Assembly: GCF_002214185.1 (NCBI RefSeq)
Contig: NZ_CP022161.1
Location: 10,051,486-10,115,485 of the forward strand
Direction: 5' to 3'
Source: Streptomyces capitiformicae
Lineage (GTDB): Bacteria; Actinomycetota; Actinomycetes; Streptomycetales; Streptomycetaceae
Length of the DNA stretch: 64,000 bases
The position numbers and the translations under genes were made by a program. This document shows, one piece after another, positions 42,937 through 62,689 of the stretch (positions are counted from its first letter, which is position 1; each line of letters opens with the position of its first letter). The notes beneath the pieces were generated by a model. It searched no databases and was not told the origin of the DNA. It worked only from the letters and a program-made list of their open reading frames with translations.

Positions 42937-44829
42937 TCAGTGCCCCTGGCAGCAGGAGCCGCCCGAGGCCCGGTCAGTGCCCTGCACGCCCATGCGCTGC
43001 GCCGCCTCGGCTCGATCCTGTCCCGCCTTGGACTCCGCGTCGTGGACCACTCGCCCGGAGATCAGGGTGTATTGGACCTTGGTGGCGCGGATCTCGTTCA
43101 CGGGCACCTTGGTGATGTCCCGGTCGAGGACGATCAGATCGGCCCGTTTGCCGGGCCGGACGGTTCCCGAGTTCCCGTCATGCAGTTGGTGCGCCGCGCC
43201 CGCGGTGTGCATGGCCAGCGACTGGGTGCGGGTCAGCCCTTCGCGGGCGTTGAGCGGCGGCTGGTTCTCCTCAGGGCTGCTGCGGTCGATCGCGGTGGCG
43301 ATCTGGGTGAAGGGAAGCAGCGGGTCGACCGGCCAGTCCGAGCCACCGGCCAGCAGGGCGCCTGCCTTGGCCAGGCTGCGAGCCGGGAACAGGCGCGCGT
43401 ACCGCTCCGGCCCGACGTAGGGCTTCAGCGCGGCGGTCGTGAACGAGGAGGGCCGTGCCCACTGCAACGACATGTTGGCCACCACTTGGGCGCGGGCGAA
43501 GCGCCGGTAGTCGTCGGGGTGCACCAGTTGGAGGTGGGTGATGGTGTGCCGTCGGCTACGGCGACCGGGGCGGGCGACGGCCTCGTAGGCGTTCAGGGCC
43601 GTGCGTACGGCGCGGTCGCCGATGGCGTGGGCGTGCATCTGCCAGCCGTCCGCGTCCAGGGCCCGGACGAGGGCCCGGTAGTCCCGGTCGCTGACGTGGA
43701 GGGGACCACGGTTGTCGGTCGGCCTGCCCTGGGCGTCCAGGTACGGGTCCAGCAGGGCGGCGCTCTGCGCGGGGAACTCCATCACGCCGTCGAGGAACAC
43801 CTTGACCGTGGTCAGCCGCAGCCTGGCCGGTCCGGCGAACCGCTCACGCACGCCGCGCAGGAACTCGGCCGCCTCCTTGGGCTTCTTGGCGAGTTCCGCG
43901 TCGATCACCAGGGCGGGGGTGATGCGCTGCGGCAGCACGCCCTTGGCCATGAGCTCGGCGTAGGTCTCGACGAAGTCCTCGCCGCTGGAGGCGTCGAGGA
44001 AGGACGTGATGCCCGCGGCCAGGAGGGCGCCGGCCATCTTCTTCTGGGCGGCGAGGATCAAGTCCGGACTCGGCGGAGGGATCACCTGGGAGACGAGCCA
44101 TTGGGCGTCGTCCACCAGCAGACCGGTCGGTTCCCCGTCGGCGCCGCGGACGATCTTTCCGCCCGTGGGGTCCGGGGTGGTGCGGTCGACGCCCGCGAGG
44201 GCGAGTGCCCTGCTGTTGGCGAGGCTGTTGTGGAAGTCGGAACCCTGCAGGTAGATCGGGCGCCTGGTGTTCAGCGAGTCGAGCAGCGACTTGTCGGCCA
44301 CGGTGCCCGCGGGCAGCAGGCCGACGGGGTTCCAGTCGACCACCTGGAGCCAGCCGTCCGGTTCCTGCGCCGCCGAGGCGTCCAGCATCTCCTGGATCCT
44401 CGCGCGGAACTGCGGAACCGTCATGCTGGCATTGCCCAGCGACGGGTTCAGGGACTGCGCGGCCGCCCCGAGCGGGTGCATGTGCCCGTCCTGGAGGCCC
44501 GGCATGACCGTACCGCCGTGGGCGTCGATGACGACGGTACGGGGGCCGATGCGACGGCGTATGTCCGCGTTGCTGCCGACCGCGAGCACCTTTCCATTCG
44601 TGCCGACGGCCACCGCCTGCGCCCGCGTGCTGCCCTTGGTCGCGGTGAACACCCGCCCGTTCAGCACCACGGTGGCCACCCGCACCGGGGGCGTGCCCGT
44701 CGCGGCCCGGGCGGCCGTACCGGCACCGGCCACCGCGAGGGCGCCCGCCCCCGCCGCGGCCAGGAACGTCCGCCGCTGCAGCGGGCCGTCCGCGCGTGCC
44801 GCGGAGGTGCAGTCGAGAACATCTGGCAT
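42937..44829 (-). CDS. Secreted amidohydrolase (YtcJ-like)
   Basis: ATG 44829 is chosen for GAGGAG seven bases upstream; about 630 residues. A twin-arginine-style signal (LQRRTFLAAAGAGALAVAGAG) precedes the metal-dependent hydrolase fold: VVIDAHGGTVMPGLQDGHMHP with the metal-binding His pair, HAIGDRAV, THLQLVHPDDY, GGSDWPVDP (metal Asp) and GTVRPGKRADLIVLD at the end. These enzymes hydrolyse amides or cyclic imides such as N-acyl amino acids or hydantoins, substrate unknown. The C-terminus has an extra Cys-containing tail (GGSCCQGH). Confidence 0.9.
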   Translation of the reverse strand: MPDVLDCTSAARADGPLQRRTFLAAAGAGALAVAGAGTAARAATGTPPVRVATVVLNGRVFTATKGSTRAQAVAVGTNGKVLAVGSNADIRRRIGPRTVVIDAHGGTVMPGLQDGHMHPLGAAAQSLNPSLGNASMTVPQFRARIQEMLDASAAQEPDGWLQVVDWNPVGLLPAGTVADKSLLDSLNTRRPIYLQGSDFHNSLANSRALALAGVDRTTPDPTGGKIVRGADGEPTGLLVDDAQWLVSQVIPPPSPDLILAAQKKMAGALLAAGITSFLDASSGEDFVETYAELMAKGVLPQRITPALVIDAELAKKPKEAAEFLRGVRERFAGPARLRLTTVKVFLDGVMEFPAQSAALLDPYLDAQGRPTDNRGPLHVSDRDYRALVRALDADGWQMHAHAIGDRAVRTALNAYEAVARPGRRSRRHTITHLQLVHPDDYRRFARAQVVANMSLQWARPSSFTTAALKPYVGPERYARLFPARSLAKAGALLAGGSDWPVDPLLPFTQIATAIDRSSPEENQPPLNAREGLTRTQSLAMHTAGAAHQLHDGNSGTVRPGKRADLIVLDRDITKVPVNEIRATKVQYTLISGRVVHDAESKAGQDRAEAAQRMGVQGTDRASGGSCCQGH

Positions 44830-45420
44830 CTGACAACTCCTCACCCGGCGGCCGTCCCGGCCGCCATCGCCGGGTACGCTGAGTGATTAAGGTGTTAACC
44901 ACAAGCTGTAATGGGGCTGTTGGGGTACATGGGATACACACATGACGAGTCCGTGTGTCTGGCGGCGCCCCACGCTCGGCGCCGTGGCAGCAGTACGGCG
45001 CCCACCCCGGCATTACCTTGACGGCGTAGCTCGTCCGTGAAGAGGGTGAACAGCACCTCGTCACAGGGCCGGCGAGGCACTGCCTGATCAGCGAGAACGG
45101 TGCGCGCTTCAGATCGAACGGGTCCTCGACCCGGTCGGGCCGCTCTTCGGGTCCGGTGCCTGACTCTTCCGACATGCAGACCAGGCCCGCGCCCTCACAC
45201 GGGCCGGTGGAGGCAGCCTCGGGGATGAATCGGCTGATGCTCCACCCGCATGGTTGACTCGGCCGCCAACGCTGCTGTTGCGCCTCAGCTGAATGCCTCA
45301 CCAACCAACCGTGTAGGGCTTCGGGCGGAGCCGCGCGCTCGAGACCACGAAGTCCTACGCCGGCCGGATCGACGCGGCCTCGGCCCGCTGGCATCGGCTC
45401 CAGCGGAGTGCCCGAGACCC
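44830..45420. other. Non-coding region, possible gene relic
   Basis: No gene meets the evidence standard. On the reverse strand an ATG at 45175 starts SEESGTGPEERPDRVEDPFDL followed, after a frame change, by CDEVLFTLFTDELRRQ, suggesting a frameshifted remnant of a small gene of unknown family. Confidence 0.4.
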
Positions 45421-45490
45421 TCTTGACTCAGCACCGCGCCACTGCCATTGTCTGTTCCATAATGCGGAACGGCATTCCACTTTGTGGCAC
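45421..45490 (+). promoter_or_regulatory. Promoter/operator of the Lrp/AsnC gene (copy A)
   Basis: TCTTGACTC at 45421-45429 and the near-palindrome GGCATTCCACTTTGTGGCAC at 45471-45490 are exactly 50 bp apart. Another copy of this arrangement with the same spacing lies at 47440-47509 before the FAD oxidase. TTGACT could be a -35 box. The palindrome (CCAC-TTT-GTGG core) is the best candidate for the AsnC-type regulator's binding site. Confidence 0.6.
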
Positions 45491-45596
45491 GCAGTTCGGG
45501 GGGCGGGAGTCGCCGCCGCGCCGCCTCACGGTCTGCGGCACCCCGCTTGCCGTGGGGCTTGCAACCTCGACCGATTCGCGAAGGAGACGGTCCGCT

Positions 45597-46058
45597 GTGG
45601 ACGCCATCGATGAGAAGATCATTGCCGAGCTGACCCGCAATGCCCGCATCTCGCACTCCGAACTGGCCAGCAAGGTGCTGCTGTCCCGCAATGCGGTGCG
45701 CCAGCGCATCGAACGGCTTGAGCGCGAGGGACACATCGCCGGCTACACCATCGTCCGCGCGGGCGACGCCACCGGCGATGTCGTCTCAGCGCTCGTACTC
45801 GTCTACCGCCAGGACCGCATGCGCGGCGGCGACGTCCTGGCCGCGCTCAAACGCATCCCCGAGGTCGTCATCTGCGAGATCCTCAGCGGCGACTTCGACA
45901 TCATGGTGCGCCTGGAAGCGGCCTCACTGGAACGCGTACGAGTCATCTGGGAGGACATCGCCCAGATGCCCGGCGTGCGGGACACGGTCACCGCGCTCAC
46001 CCTGTCCAGCGTCGTCAACCGCCCGCGAGGAGAGCGGAGTTCTACGGCACCGGGGTGA
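45597..46058 (+). CDS. Lrp/AsnC-family transcriptional regulator
   Basis: GTG 45597 is chosen for AAGGAGAC eight bases upstream and because the family sequence begins immediately (MDAIDEKIIAELTRNARISHSELASKVLLSRNAVRQRIERLEREGHIAGYT). About 153 residues: HTH at 1-55, then the RAM/AsnC ligand-binding beta-alpha-beta fold (VVSALVLVYRQDRM, VVICEILSGDFDIMVRLEA). Family members bind amino acids and regulate amino-acid metabolism. Its own promoter is near-duplicated before the FAD amine oxidase 1.6 kb downstream, so that oxidase is the likely target. Confidence 0.92.
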   Translation: MDAIDEKIIAELTRNARISHSELASKVLLSRNAVRQRIERLEREGHIAGYTIVRAGDATGDVVSALVLVYRQDRMRGGDVLAALKRIPEVVICEILSGDFDIMVRLEAASLERVRVIWEDIAQMPGVRDTVTALTLSSVVNRPRGERSSTAPG

Positions 46059-46142
46059 GCAGCGCACGTGGCCTGCTCCCGGTGGAGCAGCCAGCCCTGG
46101 ACCACGAGGTCCACCACGTCCGTCCCGTCGCGAGGGCCTCTT

Positions 46143-47160
46143 TCACAACCAGGGCGGCGGCCGCGTAGCCGATGTGCGGGTCAGGACAGTCACCGAGCCC
46201 ACTGACTGGGCGGCCTGCAGGCCAGGTGCTCCCCAGTAACCCGTCTTCCATGGTCCGAACCGCTCCGGCAGGTCGCGCCACTGCCCAGAGAGTCGTGCTC
46301 GGCACGGAAGGCGGTCATGGGACCACTTCACTGATGTGGTGGTCACTGGTTCGATCGTCACGCAATGAAGGTCCGACAAGCCCAGCGGCCACACCGGTTC
46401 GGAATCGCTTTCGAGCTGGCTCGTCTTGGTCCGCAGCCATGCCGTCAGCCGGCGGACGCGGCCGTCTTGCTCGGGTGATTGACGGCTGAGGAGGTGGTAG
46501 CTGGTGCCGTCGGGGACGAAACCGAAGGGTGCGACGAGTTGCCCTCGCTCCAGGTCGTCGCGGGCGACGGTATACGGGGCGATGGCGACCCCCACGCCGG
46601 CCGCGGCGGCCTGGAGGGTCAGGTAGAAGTGCTCCAGGGTCTGCTGGGAGGCGGGCTCTGCTTTCATGCCGGTGATACGTCGCCAGTCGTCCCACGCGCG
46701 GCCGTGTGCCGGTGTGCAGAAGGACTACCTGCGATACGCCGGCGGCGCAGGTCAGGCGGGTCGCGAGATCGGGCCGGCAGACGGGGCCGATCCGCTCTGC
46801 GAACAAGCGGGTCCGGCTCGCCTCTTCAGGGAACGGGAAGTCGTCTCGGCGGATCGCGAGGTCGATGTTGTCCCGCTCGAAGAAGACGGGGCCGCCGCCT
46901 GCGGACAGGTGGACGGCGACGTCCGGCACGTTCGCGGCCAGATCGGGGAGCCGGGGAATGAGCCATCGCATCAGGAGTGTGGGCTCACAGGAGAGGGTGA
47001 GCGGCCCTGCGGGTGTGCGGTGTGAGATCTGCCGGGCTGCCGCATCGATCTGATCGAGCGCGTCCCGGACGACGGCCGCCAGCTGGCGGGCCTGCGGGGT
47101 CGGGCGCAGGGCGCGTGTCTGTCGCTCGAACAGTGATATTCCAAGCTCACCATCGGATCC
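46143..47160 (-). pseudogene. LysR-family (GcvA-like) regulator, broken
   Basis: The reverse strand shows ELGISLFERQTRALRPTPQA then the effector domain (AGPLTLSCEPTLLMRWLIPRLPDLAANVPDVAVHLSAGG, IDLAIRRDDFPFPEEASRTRLFAERIGPVCRP). Around 46680 the frame shifts, and EHFYLTLQAAAAGVGVAIAP continues it. The N-terminal helix-turn-helix before ELGISLF is missing or scrambled. With a lost DNA-binding domain and a frameshift it is a pseudogene. It lies convergent to the AsnC gene. Confidence 0.75.
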
Positions 47161-47439
47161 GCCGCTTTCGACGGCTCCCTGCAGCCCCACGCCGGCACCC
47201 TCCGATCCCAACTGGCCCCGGTGGTGGGTCTGTAGCGATCGCCGTCCCGGGACCCCGGAAGGAAGGCGGCGCGGAGCGCCCCGTGCGTGCGGAAGTGGTC
47301 AGTGGTCCCGGTCGTTGTCCCGGAGCACGTCGGAGGCGAACATCAGCCCGTAGCTGCGCTTGTGGAACGCCGCGACCTTGTTCGTCATCATGCCGATCTG
47401 CACTGTCGTCATTACGATTCGCTCTTCAGTACGGCGGCC

Positions 47440-47509
47440 TCTTGACTCCACTCCCGGCCACTGCCAACGTTTGTGCCGAATTCCAGCATGGCATTCCACA
47501 ATGTGGCAT
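47440..47509 (+). promoter_or_regulatory. Promoter/operator of the second FAD oxidase (copy B)
   Basis: TCTTGACTC at 47440-47448 and GGCATTCCACAATGTGGCAT at 47490-47509 repeat, with identical 50-bp spacing, the arrangement before the AsnC gene. In-between bases (CCACTGCCA, TTCC, AATxC) also match. The core CCACA-A-TGTGG is palindromic. It lies 130 bp before the oxidase start. Confidence 0.6.
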
Positions 47510-47638
47510 GGGTCCGGGATCCGAGATACAAAGGCTGCGATGCGGTGCTTCCGCAGCCGCGGCCCCGTCCACCTTCTTGAATCGGACCACTTCACGTCGG
47601 GGGCCAGTAAGCGCCCCGCGTTACGAAAGGAAAGTCCT

Positions 47639-48778
47639 GTGTCAGCTGCGAGGAAACGTGTCGCCGTCGTCGGTACGGGCACGATGGGCAGCCAGGCCGC
47701 CTGGCGGCTGGCGGCACGGGGCGCCGAAGTCGTTGCCTACGACCGCTTCGCCCCCGGCCACGACCGCAGCGCCGCAGGAGGCGAGACCCGCGTCTTCCGC
47801 AGCGTGCAGACCCACGACGGCCGCTATGTGCCGCTCGTCCGGCACGCCGACGCCCTCTGGAAGCAGTTGCAGGCGGAGACCGGGCGGGAACTGCGCCGCC
47901 TGACCGGAGCCCTGGTCATGGGGCCGGCCGACGACCCCGAGATGCGTACCGTCATGGACGGCATCGCCGAGCACGGCCTCGACCACGAGGTGATCGACAC
48001 CGAGGCGATGGCCAAGCGTTTCCCGCAGTTCCGGGTCGGCGACGGCGACCTGGTGGTCCTCGACTCCCACGCGGGCTTCGTCCGCCCCGAGCTGACGGTC
48101 CAGACCGCGGCCCGGCGTGCCGAGGAGCTGGGTGCCCGGATCCGCCGCTACACCCCGGTGCGGGAGGTCACTCCCGTCGCCGGGGGAGGCGTGGAGATCC
48201 GCACCGACACCGACACGGAGCGCTTCGACACCGCGGTCGTCACTCCCGGCCCGTGGGTGGGTGACCTGCTGCCCGACCTGCCGTGGGAGGTGAGCGTCTA
48301 CCGCGCGATCAGCGCGTGGTTCCTGCCCAACGAGGACCAGCCGGCAGACGCCGAGCGGCCCGCCTTCATCCGCTGCGGCGACATCCCCTTCTACGGCATC
48401 CCGTCCCCGGACGGCCTGACCGTCAAGCTCGGCCTGCCCCAGCCCCACCACAAGCCCGTGGACGACCCCAACCGGCTGAACCGGACCGTCGCACCGGAGG
48501 AACTGGAGACCTTCACCACGGCGGTGCGCCGCCACCTGCCCGGCCTGAACCCCGACCCGGTGCGGCTGTCCGTCTTCATGGAGGGCTACACCGACAGCAC
48601 CCGCCCGCTGGTCGGCCCCCTGCCGGGCTGCGACGACATCGTCCTGCTGGCCGGCTTCTCCGGCCAGGGCTTCAAGATCTCGCCCGCCATGGGCGACATC
48701 GCCGCGGACCTGGCCCTGGAGGGCCGCACCTCCCAGCCGATCGACTTCATCACCACAAACGGCCGTTCCACGGCCTGA
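47639..48778 (+). CDS. Second FAD-dependent amine oxidase (sarcosine-oxidase-like)
   Basis: GTG 47639 with GAAAGGAAAG upstream; 379 residues. The N-terminus [46 protein letters not shown] and the C-terminus [28 protein letters not shown] closely follow the 10626-11762 protein across the whole length, a clear paralogue. It would oxidise an N-methyl or secondary amine using FAD; as in the paralogue no obvious C-terminal covalent-FAD Cys is seen. It is probably regulated by the AsnC-type protein. Its stop is followed at once by PKS coding sequence with no start, marking a breakpoint. Confidence 0.85.
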   Translation: MSAARKRVAVVGTGTMGSQAAWRLAARGAEVVAYDRFAPGHDRSAAGGETRVFRSVQTHDGRYVPLVRHADALWKQLQAETGRELRRLTGALVMGPADDPEMRTVMDGIAEHGLDHEVIDTEAMAKRFPQFRVGDGDLVVLDSHAGFVRPELTVQTAARRAEELGARIRRYTPVREVTPVAGGGVEIRTDTDTERFDTAVVTPGPWVGDLLPDLPWEVSVYRAISAWFLPNEDQPADAERPAFIRCGDIPFYGIPSPDGLTVKLGLPQPHHKPVDDPNRLNRTVAPEELETFTTAVRRHLPGLNPDPVRLSVFMEGYTDSTRPLVGPLPGCDDIVLLAGFSGQGFKISPAMGDIAADLALEGRTSQPIDFITTNGRSTA

Positions 48779-51700
48779 GTCAGAAAGAGAAAACCCTCCG
48801 TTACGCCGACGCCGTGGGCGTCCTCGCCGAGCAGGGTGTTGGCCGCTACCTCGAACTCGGCCCCGACGGCACCCTCACCGCCCTCGCCCAGGCTGCCGTG
48901 GACGACTCCGAGGGCGCGGTGTTCGTACCGGCCCTGCGCAAGGACCGGCCCGAGCCTGCCTCCCTGACGGCCGCACTTGCCGCACTGTTCACACACGGCG
49001 CCGACGTCGACTGGCCCGCCCTCACCGGCGGTGACCGGACCGGGAGTGCCGTGCACCTGCCGACGTACGCCTTCCAGCGGCGCCGTTACTGGCCGAACCT
49101 CACCGGTGTCACGTTGGGCGACCTCGGTTCGGCGGGCGTCGGATCGGCCGGGCACCCGCTGCTCGGGGCGGCCGTGCGGGTGGCCGGCGGTGAGGAGGTG
49201 CTGTTCACCGGGCGGCTCTCGCTCCGCACGCATCCTTGGCTGCGCGACCACGCGGTGACCGGCACGGTTCTCTTCCCGGGCACCGGGTTCCTCGAACTGG
49301 CGATGTGCGCCGCCGGACAGCTCGGCTGCGACCGCGTCGAGGAACTGACCATCGCGGCCCCGCTGATCGTGCCCGAGCGCACCGGACGCCTGGTGCAGGT
49401 ACGGGCGGGTGCCCCCGACGAGTCGGGCACGCGCACACTGGAGGTGTACTCCCGGGCGGAGGACGCCCTCGACGGCGACCCCTGGACGCTCAACGCCAGC
49501 GGTTCGCTGCTCACCGGGGACTCCGACGTCACCGGCCTGTCGTCGGCCGGCACCACGGCCGCGGACCTGACCGCCTGGCCGCCGCCGAACGCCGAGGCCG
49601 TCCCCATGGAGGGCTTCTACGACCGTTTCGCCGAGGCCGGATTCGCGTACGGGCCGGTGTTCCAGGGGCTGCGCGCGGTCTGGCGGCGCGGCGACGAGGT
49701 CTTCGCCGAGGTCGGGCTGCCGGATGAGCACGAGCGGCTGGCGGGCGGCTTCGGCGTCCACCCGGCGCTCCTGGACTCCGCCCTGCACGCGATGATGTTC
49801 GTGTCGCTGGCCGACGCCGGGCAGGGACGGCTGCCGTTCTCCTGGAGCGGGGTTTCCCTGCGGGCGTCCGGCGCGCGGGCCCTGCGCGTCCGTATGGTCC
49901 AGGCCGGCCCGGAGGCCGTCGCACTCGACCTGGCCGACCCCACGGGCGCTCCCGTCGCCTCCGTCGAGTCGCTGCTCCTGCGCCAGGTCTCCGGCGACCT
50001 CGCCGCCCGCGCCGACGCCGACGGCCACCGCGAAAGCCTCTTCCAGGTGGACTGGACGAAGGTGACGCTCCCCGAGGGGGACGCCGCTGATGTGCGGGTC
50101 TTCTCCGACCTGGCCGACCTGCCCGCCCCCGTCCCGGCGACCGTGCTGTTCGCCGCCGGTCCCGGCGTGAACGACGTGAACGACGTGAACGAGGAGACGG
50201 CGGGCGCACCGGCCGCGGCCCGCGCCGCCACCGCGCGCGTCCTGGACGCCGTACGGACCTGGCTCGACGACGAGCGGTTCGAGGAGTCCCGCCTGGTGGT
50301 CGTCACCGAACAGGCGGTCGCCCTCGACGAGACGACGGCGGCCGATCCCGCACTGGCCGCCGTGTGGGGCCTGGTGCGGGCCGCGCGCGCCGAGGCGCCG
50401 GAGCGGTTCGCCCTCGTCGACACGGACGGTACGGACGCGTCCCGGGCCGCGCTCACCCGCGCCCTGGCCACCGGCGAGCCGGAGCTCGTCCTGCGCGACG
50501 GCACCGCCCTCGCCCCGCGCCTCGGCCGCGTTCCGGCGGGCGGTCAACTCGCCCTCCCCACAGGCGAGTCGGCCTGGCGGCTCGACACCACCGAGAAGGG
50601 CACCCTGGACAACCTCACGCTGGCCCCCTTCCCGGAGGCCACCGCCGAACTCGCCGAAGGCCAGGTCCGGATCGCCGTACGGGCCGCCGGCCTCAACTTC
50701 CGCGACGTACTCAACGCACTCGGCATGTATCCGGGCGAGGCGGGCCCGCTCGGCGGCGAGGGCGCCGGGGTGGTGACCGAGGTCGGGCCGGGAGTGACCG
50801 GGCTGGCCGTCGGGGACCGGGTGATGGGCATGTTCCCCGGCTCGTTCGGGCCGGTCGCCGTCGCCGACGCGCGGATACTCGCGCGGATTCCCGCGGGCTG
50901 GTCGTTCGCGCAGGCGGCGTCGGTGCCGATCGTGTTCCTGACGGCGTACTACGCGCTCACGGACCTGGGCGGACTCCAGGCCGGCGAGTCGGTGCTGGTG
51001 CACGCGGCGGCCGGTGGTGTCGGCATGGCGGCGGTGCAGCTGGCGCGCCATCTGGGTGCCGAGGTGTTCGGTACGGCGAGCGCCGGGAAGTGGGACACAC
51101 TGCGCCAACTCGGCCTGGCCGAGCGGCGGATCGCCTCCTCCCGGGACACGGACTTCGAGACGGCCTTCATGGCCGAGACCGGAGGCCGCGGTGTGGACGT
51201 CGTACTGGACTCGCTGGCCGGTGAGTTCGTGGACGCGTCGCTGCGGCTGCTGCCGAGGGGCGGCCGGTTCCTGGAGATGGGCAAGACCGATGTGCGCGAG
51301 GCGGACACCGTGGCCGCAGCGCATCCGGGGGTGACCTACCGGGCGTTCGACCTGTGGGAGGCCGGGCCGGAGCGGATCGGCGCGATGCTCGCGGAACTGG
51401 TCGCGCTGTTCGAGGCCGGAGTTCTCGAACCGCTGCCGGTGACCTGCTGGGATGTCCGGCGTGCGGCCGAGGCGTTCCGGTTCCTGTCGCAGGCGCGGCA
51501 CGTGGGCAAGGTCGTCCTGACCGTCCCGGCCCCGCTCGACCCCGACGGGACCGTGGTGGTGACCGGCGGTACGGGCGGTCTGGGCGCGCTGGTGGCCCGG
51601 CACCTCGTCAGCGAGCACCGCGTCGAGCGGCTGCTCCTGCTCAGCCGCCGTGGGCTCGACGCGCCCGGCGCAGGTGAACTCGTCGCGGAACTGGCTGAGT

Positions 51701-52974
51701 TGGGCGCCCGGGTGGAGGTCGCGGCGGTGGACGTCGGCGATCGTGACGCGCTGGCCGGGGTCCTGGCCGCCGTACCCGCCGAGCACCCGTTGACCGCTGT
51801 CGTCCACACCGCCGGCATCGTCGACGACGGGGTGGTCTCCTCGCTCACCCCGGAGCGGCTGGGGGCTGTCCTGCGGCCGAAGGCCGACGCGGCGGTCCAC
51901 CTGCATGAGCTGACCCGGGACGCGGACCTGTCCGCCTTCGTGGTCTTCTCCTCCGTCGCCGGTACGTTCGGCAGCGCGGGCCAGGCCAACTACGCGGCGG
52001 CCAACGCCTTCCTGGACGCCTTCGCCGCCGTACGCCGCTCGTCCGGCCTGCCTGCCGTGTCCCTCGCCTGGGGCGCCTGGGCACCCGGCGCCGGTATGAC
52101 GGCCGAGCTCACCGAGGCGGACCTGCGGCGCATGGCGCGCGGCGGCATGCGCCCGCTCACCGCCGAACAGGGCCTCCACCTCCTCGACACCGCCGGCCTC
52201 CTGGCCGACGCCACCCCCGCGCACCGGGCGCTGCTGCTGCCCGTGAACCTGGACCTCCAGACGCTGCGGGCCCACGCCGAGGCCGTACCGCCGCTGCTGC
52301 GCGGACTGGTACGGGCACCGGTGCGGCGGGCGGCGGAAACGGCGGCGGGGGCGGGCGCCGAACGGCAGGACCTCGGCGACCGGTTGGCGGCGCTCGCTCC
52401 GGCCGACCGGGAGCAGTACCTCGTCGACCTCGTCTGCGCGCAGGCCGCGGCCACGCTCGGCCATGGCTCGGCGGACGAGATCGAACCGGACCAGGCGTTC
52501 AAGGAGTTGGGCTTCGACTCGCTCACCGCGGTCGAACTGCGCAACCGGCTCGGCGCCGTCACCAAGTTGCGGCTCACCGCGACGCTGGTGTTCGACCATC
52601 CGACACCGACCGCGCTGGCCGGTCATCTGCTGGACGAGATCACCCTGCCGGAGCCGCCGCCAGGCGGCGAGCGCCCGGGCGGCGTGGCTGTGCCCGCGGG
52701 GCCCCTCCTGGCCGAACTCGACCGACTGGAGGCCGCGTTCGCCACGGCCGCCGTCGGCGGCGACGACCACGCGACGATCGCCGCACGGCTGCGGCGGCTC
52801 ACCGCCCAGTGGCAGGAACTCGCAACGAAGGACGGCGGTGCCGGACACGACAACGGCACCGGCTCCGGCGGCACCGGAGCGGCAGTCACCGACGTCGACG
52901 ACGGGGAACTCGCCTCCGTCGAGACGGCGGACGAACTGTTCGACCTCATCGACAAAGAACTCGGGATGTCGTGA
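48779..52974 (+). CDS. Modular PKS, 5'-truncated module (AT tail)-DH-ER-KR-ACP
   Basis: The open frame begins directly after the oxidase stop with no start codon or ribosome site; the first in-frame GTG (48814) lacks one. The first residues ([37 protein letters not shown]) are the end of an AT domain and the post-AT linker, so KS and nearly all of AT are gone. Then come DH ([19 protein letters not shown], active His at 49249, and [10 protein letters not shown]), ER ([34 protein letters not shown]), KR ([38 protein letters not shown]-type motif, B-type) and ACP ([10 protein letters not shown], Ser at 52519). The C-terminus carries a docking tail ([14 protein letters not shown]). The intact module would have fully reduced its beta-carbon. 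Confidence 0.85.
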
Positions 52975-53019
52975 TCAGCCACGGGAAACCGTTGGCACCG
53001 GCTCAAGGATGTGGCGTTG

Positions 53020-62616
<9,597 letters not shown>

Positions 62617-62689
62617 CCAGCGCCGCGCCGACCCACACCATCCACCTGACCTGTCCCACCGACACGACCTTCGGAGTTGGGGAGTACGC

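Noticed and set aside
44895..45175. Reverse-strand fragments SEESGTGPEERPDRVEDPFDL and CDEVLFTLFTDELRRQ
   Set aside because: Suggestive of a frameshifted small gene, but no family recognised and both ends are unclear, so noted only within the non-coding entry.
47299..47412. 37-codon reverse-strand ORF beginning MTTVQIGMMTNKVAAF
   Set aside because: It opens close to the divergent oxidase promoter but has no clear ribosome site and no known family; chance cannot be excluded.
48586..52848. 1,420-codon reverse frame opposite the first PKS gene
   Set aside because: Antisense shadow of high-GC coding DNA, with Arg/Gly/Gln-rich sequence and no domains.
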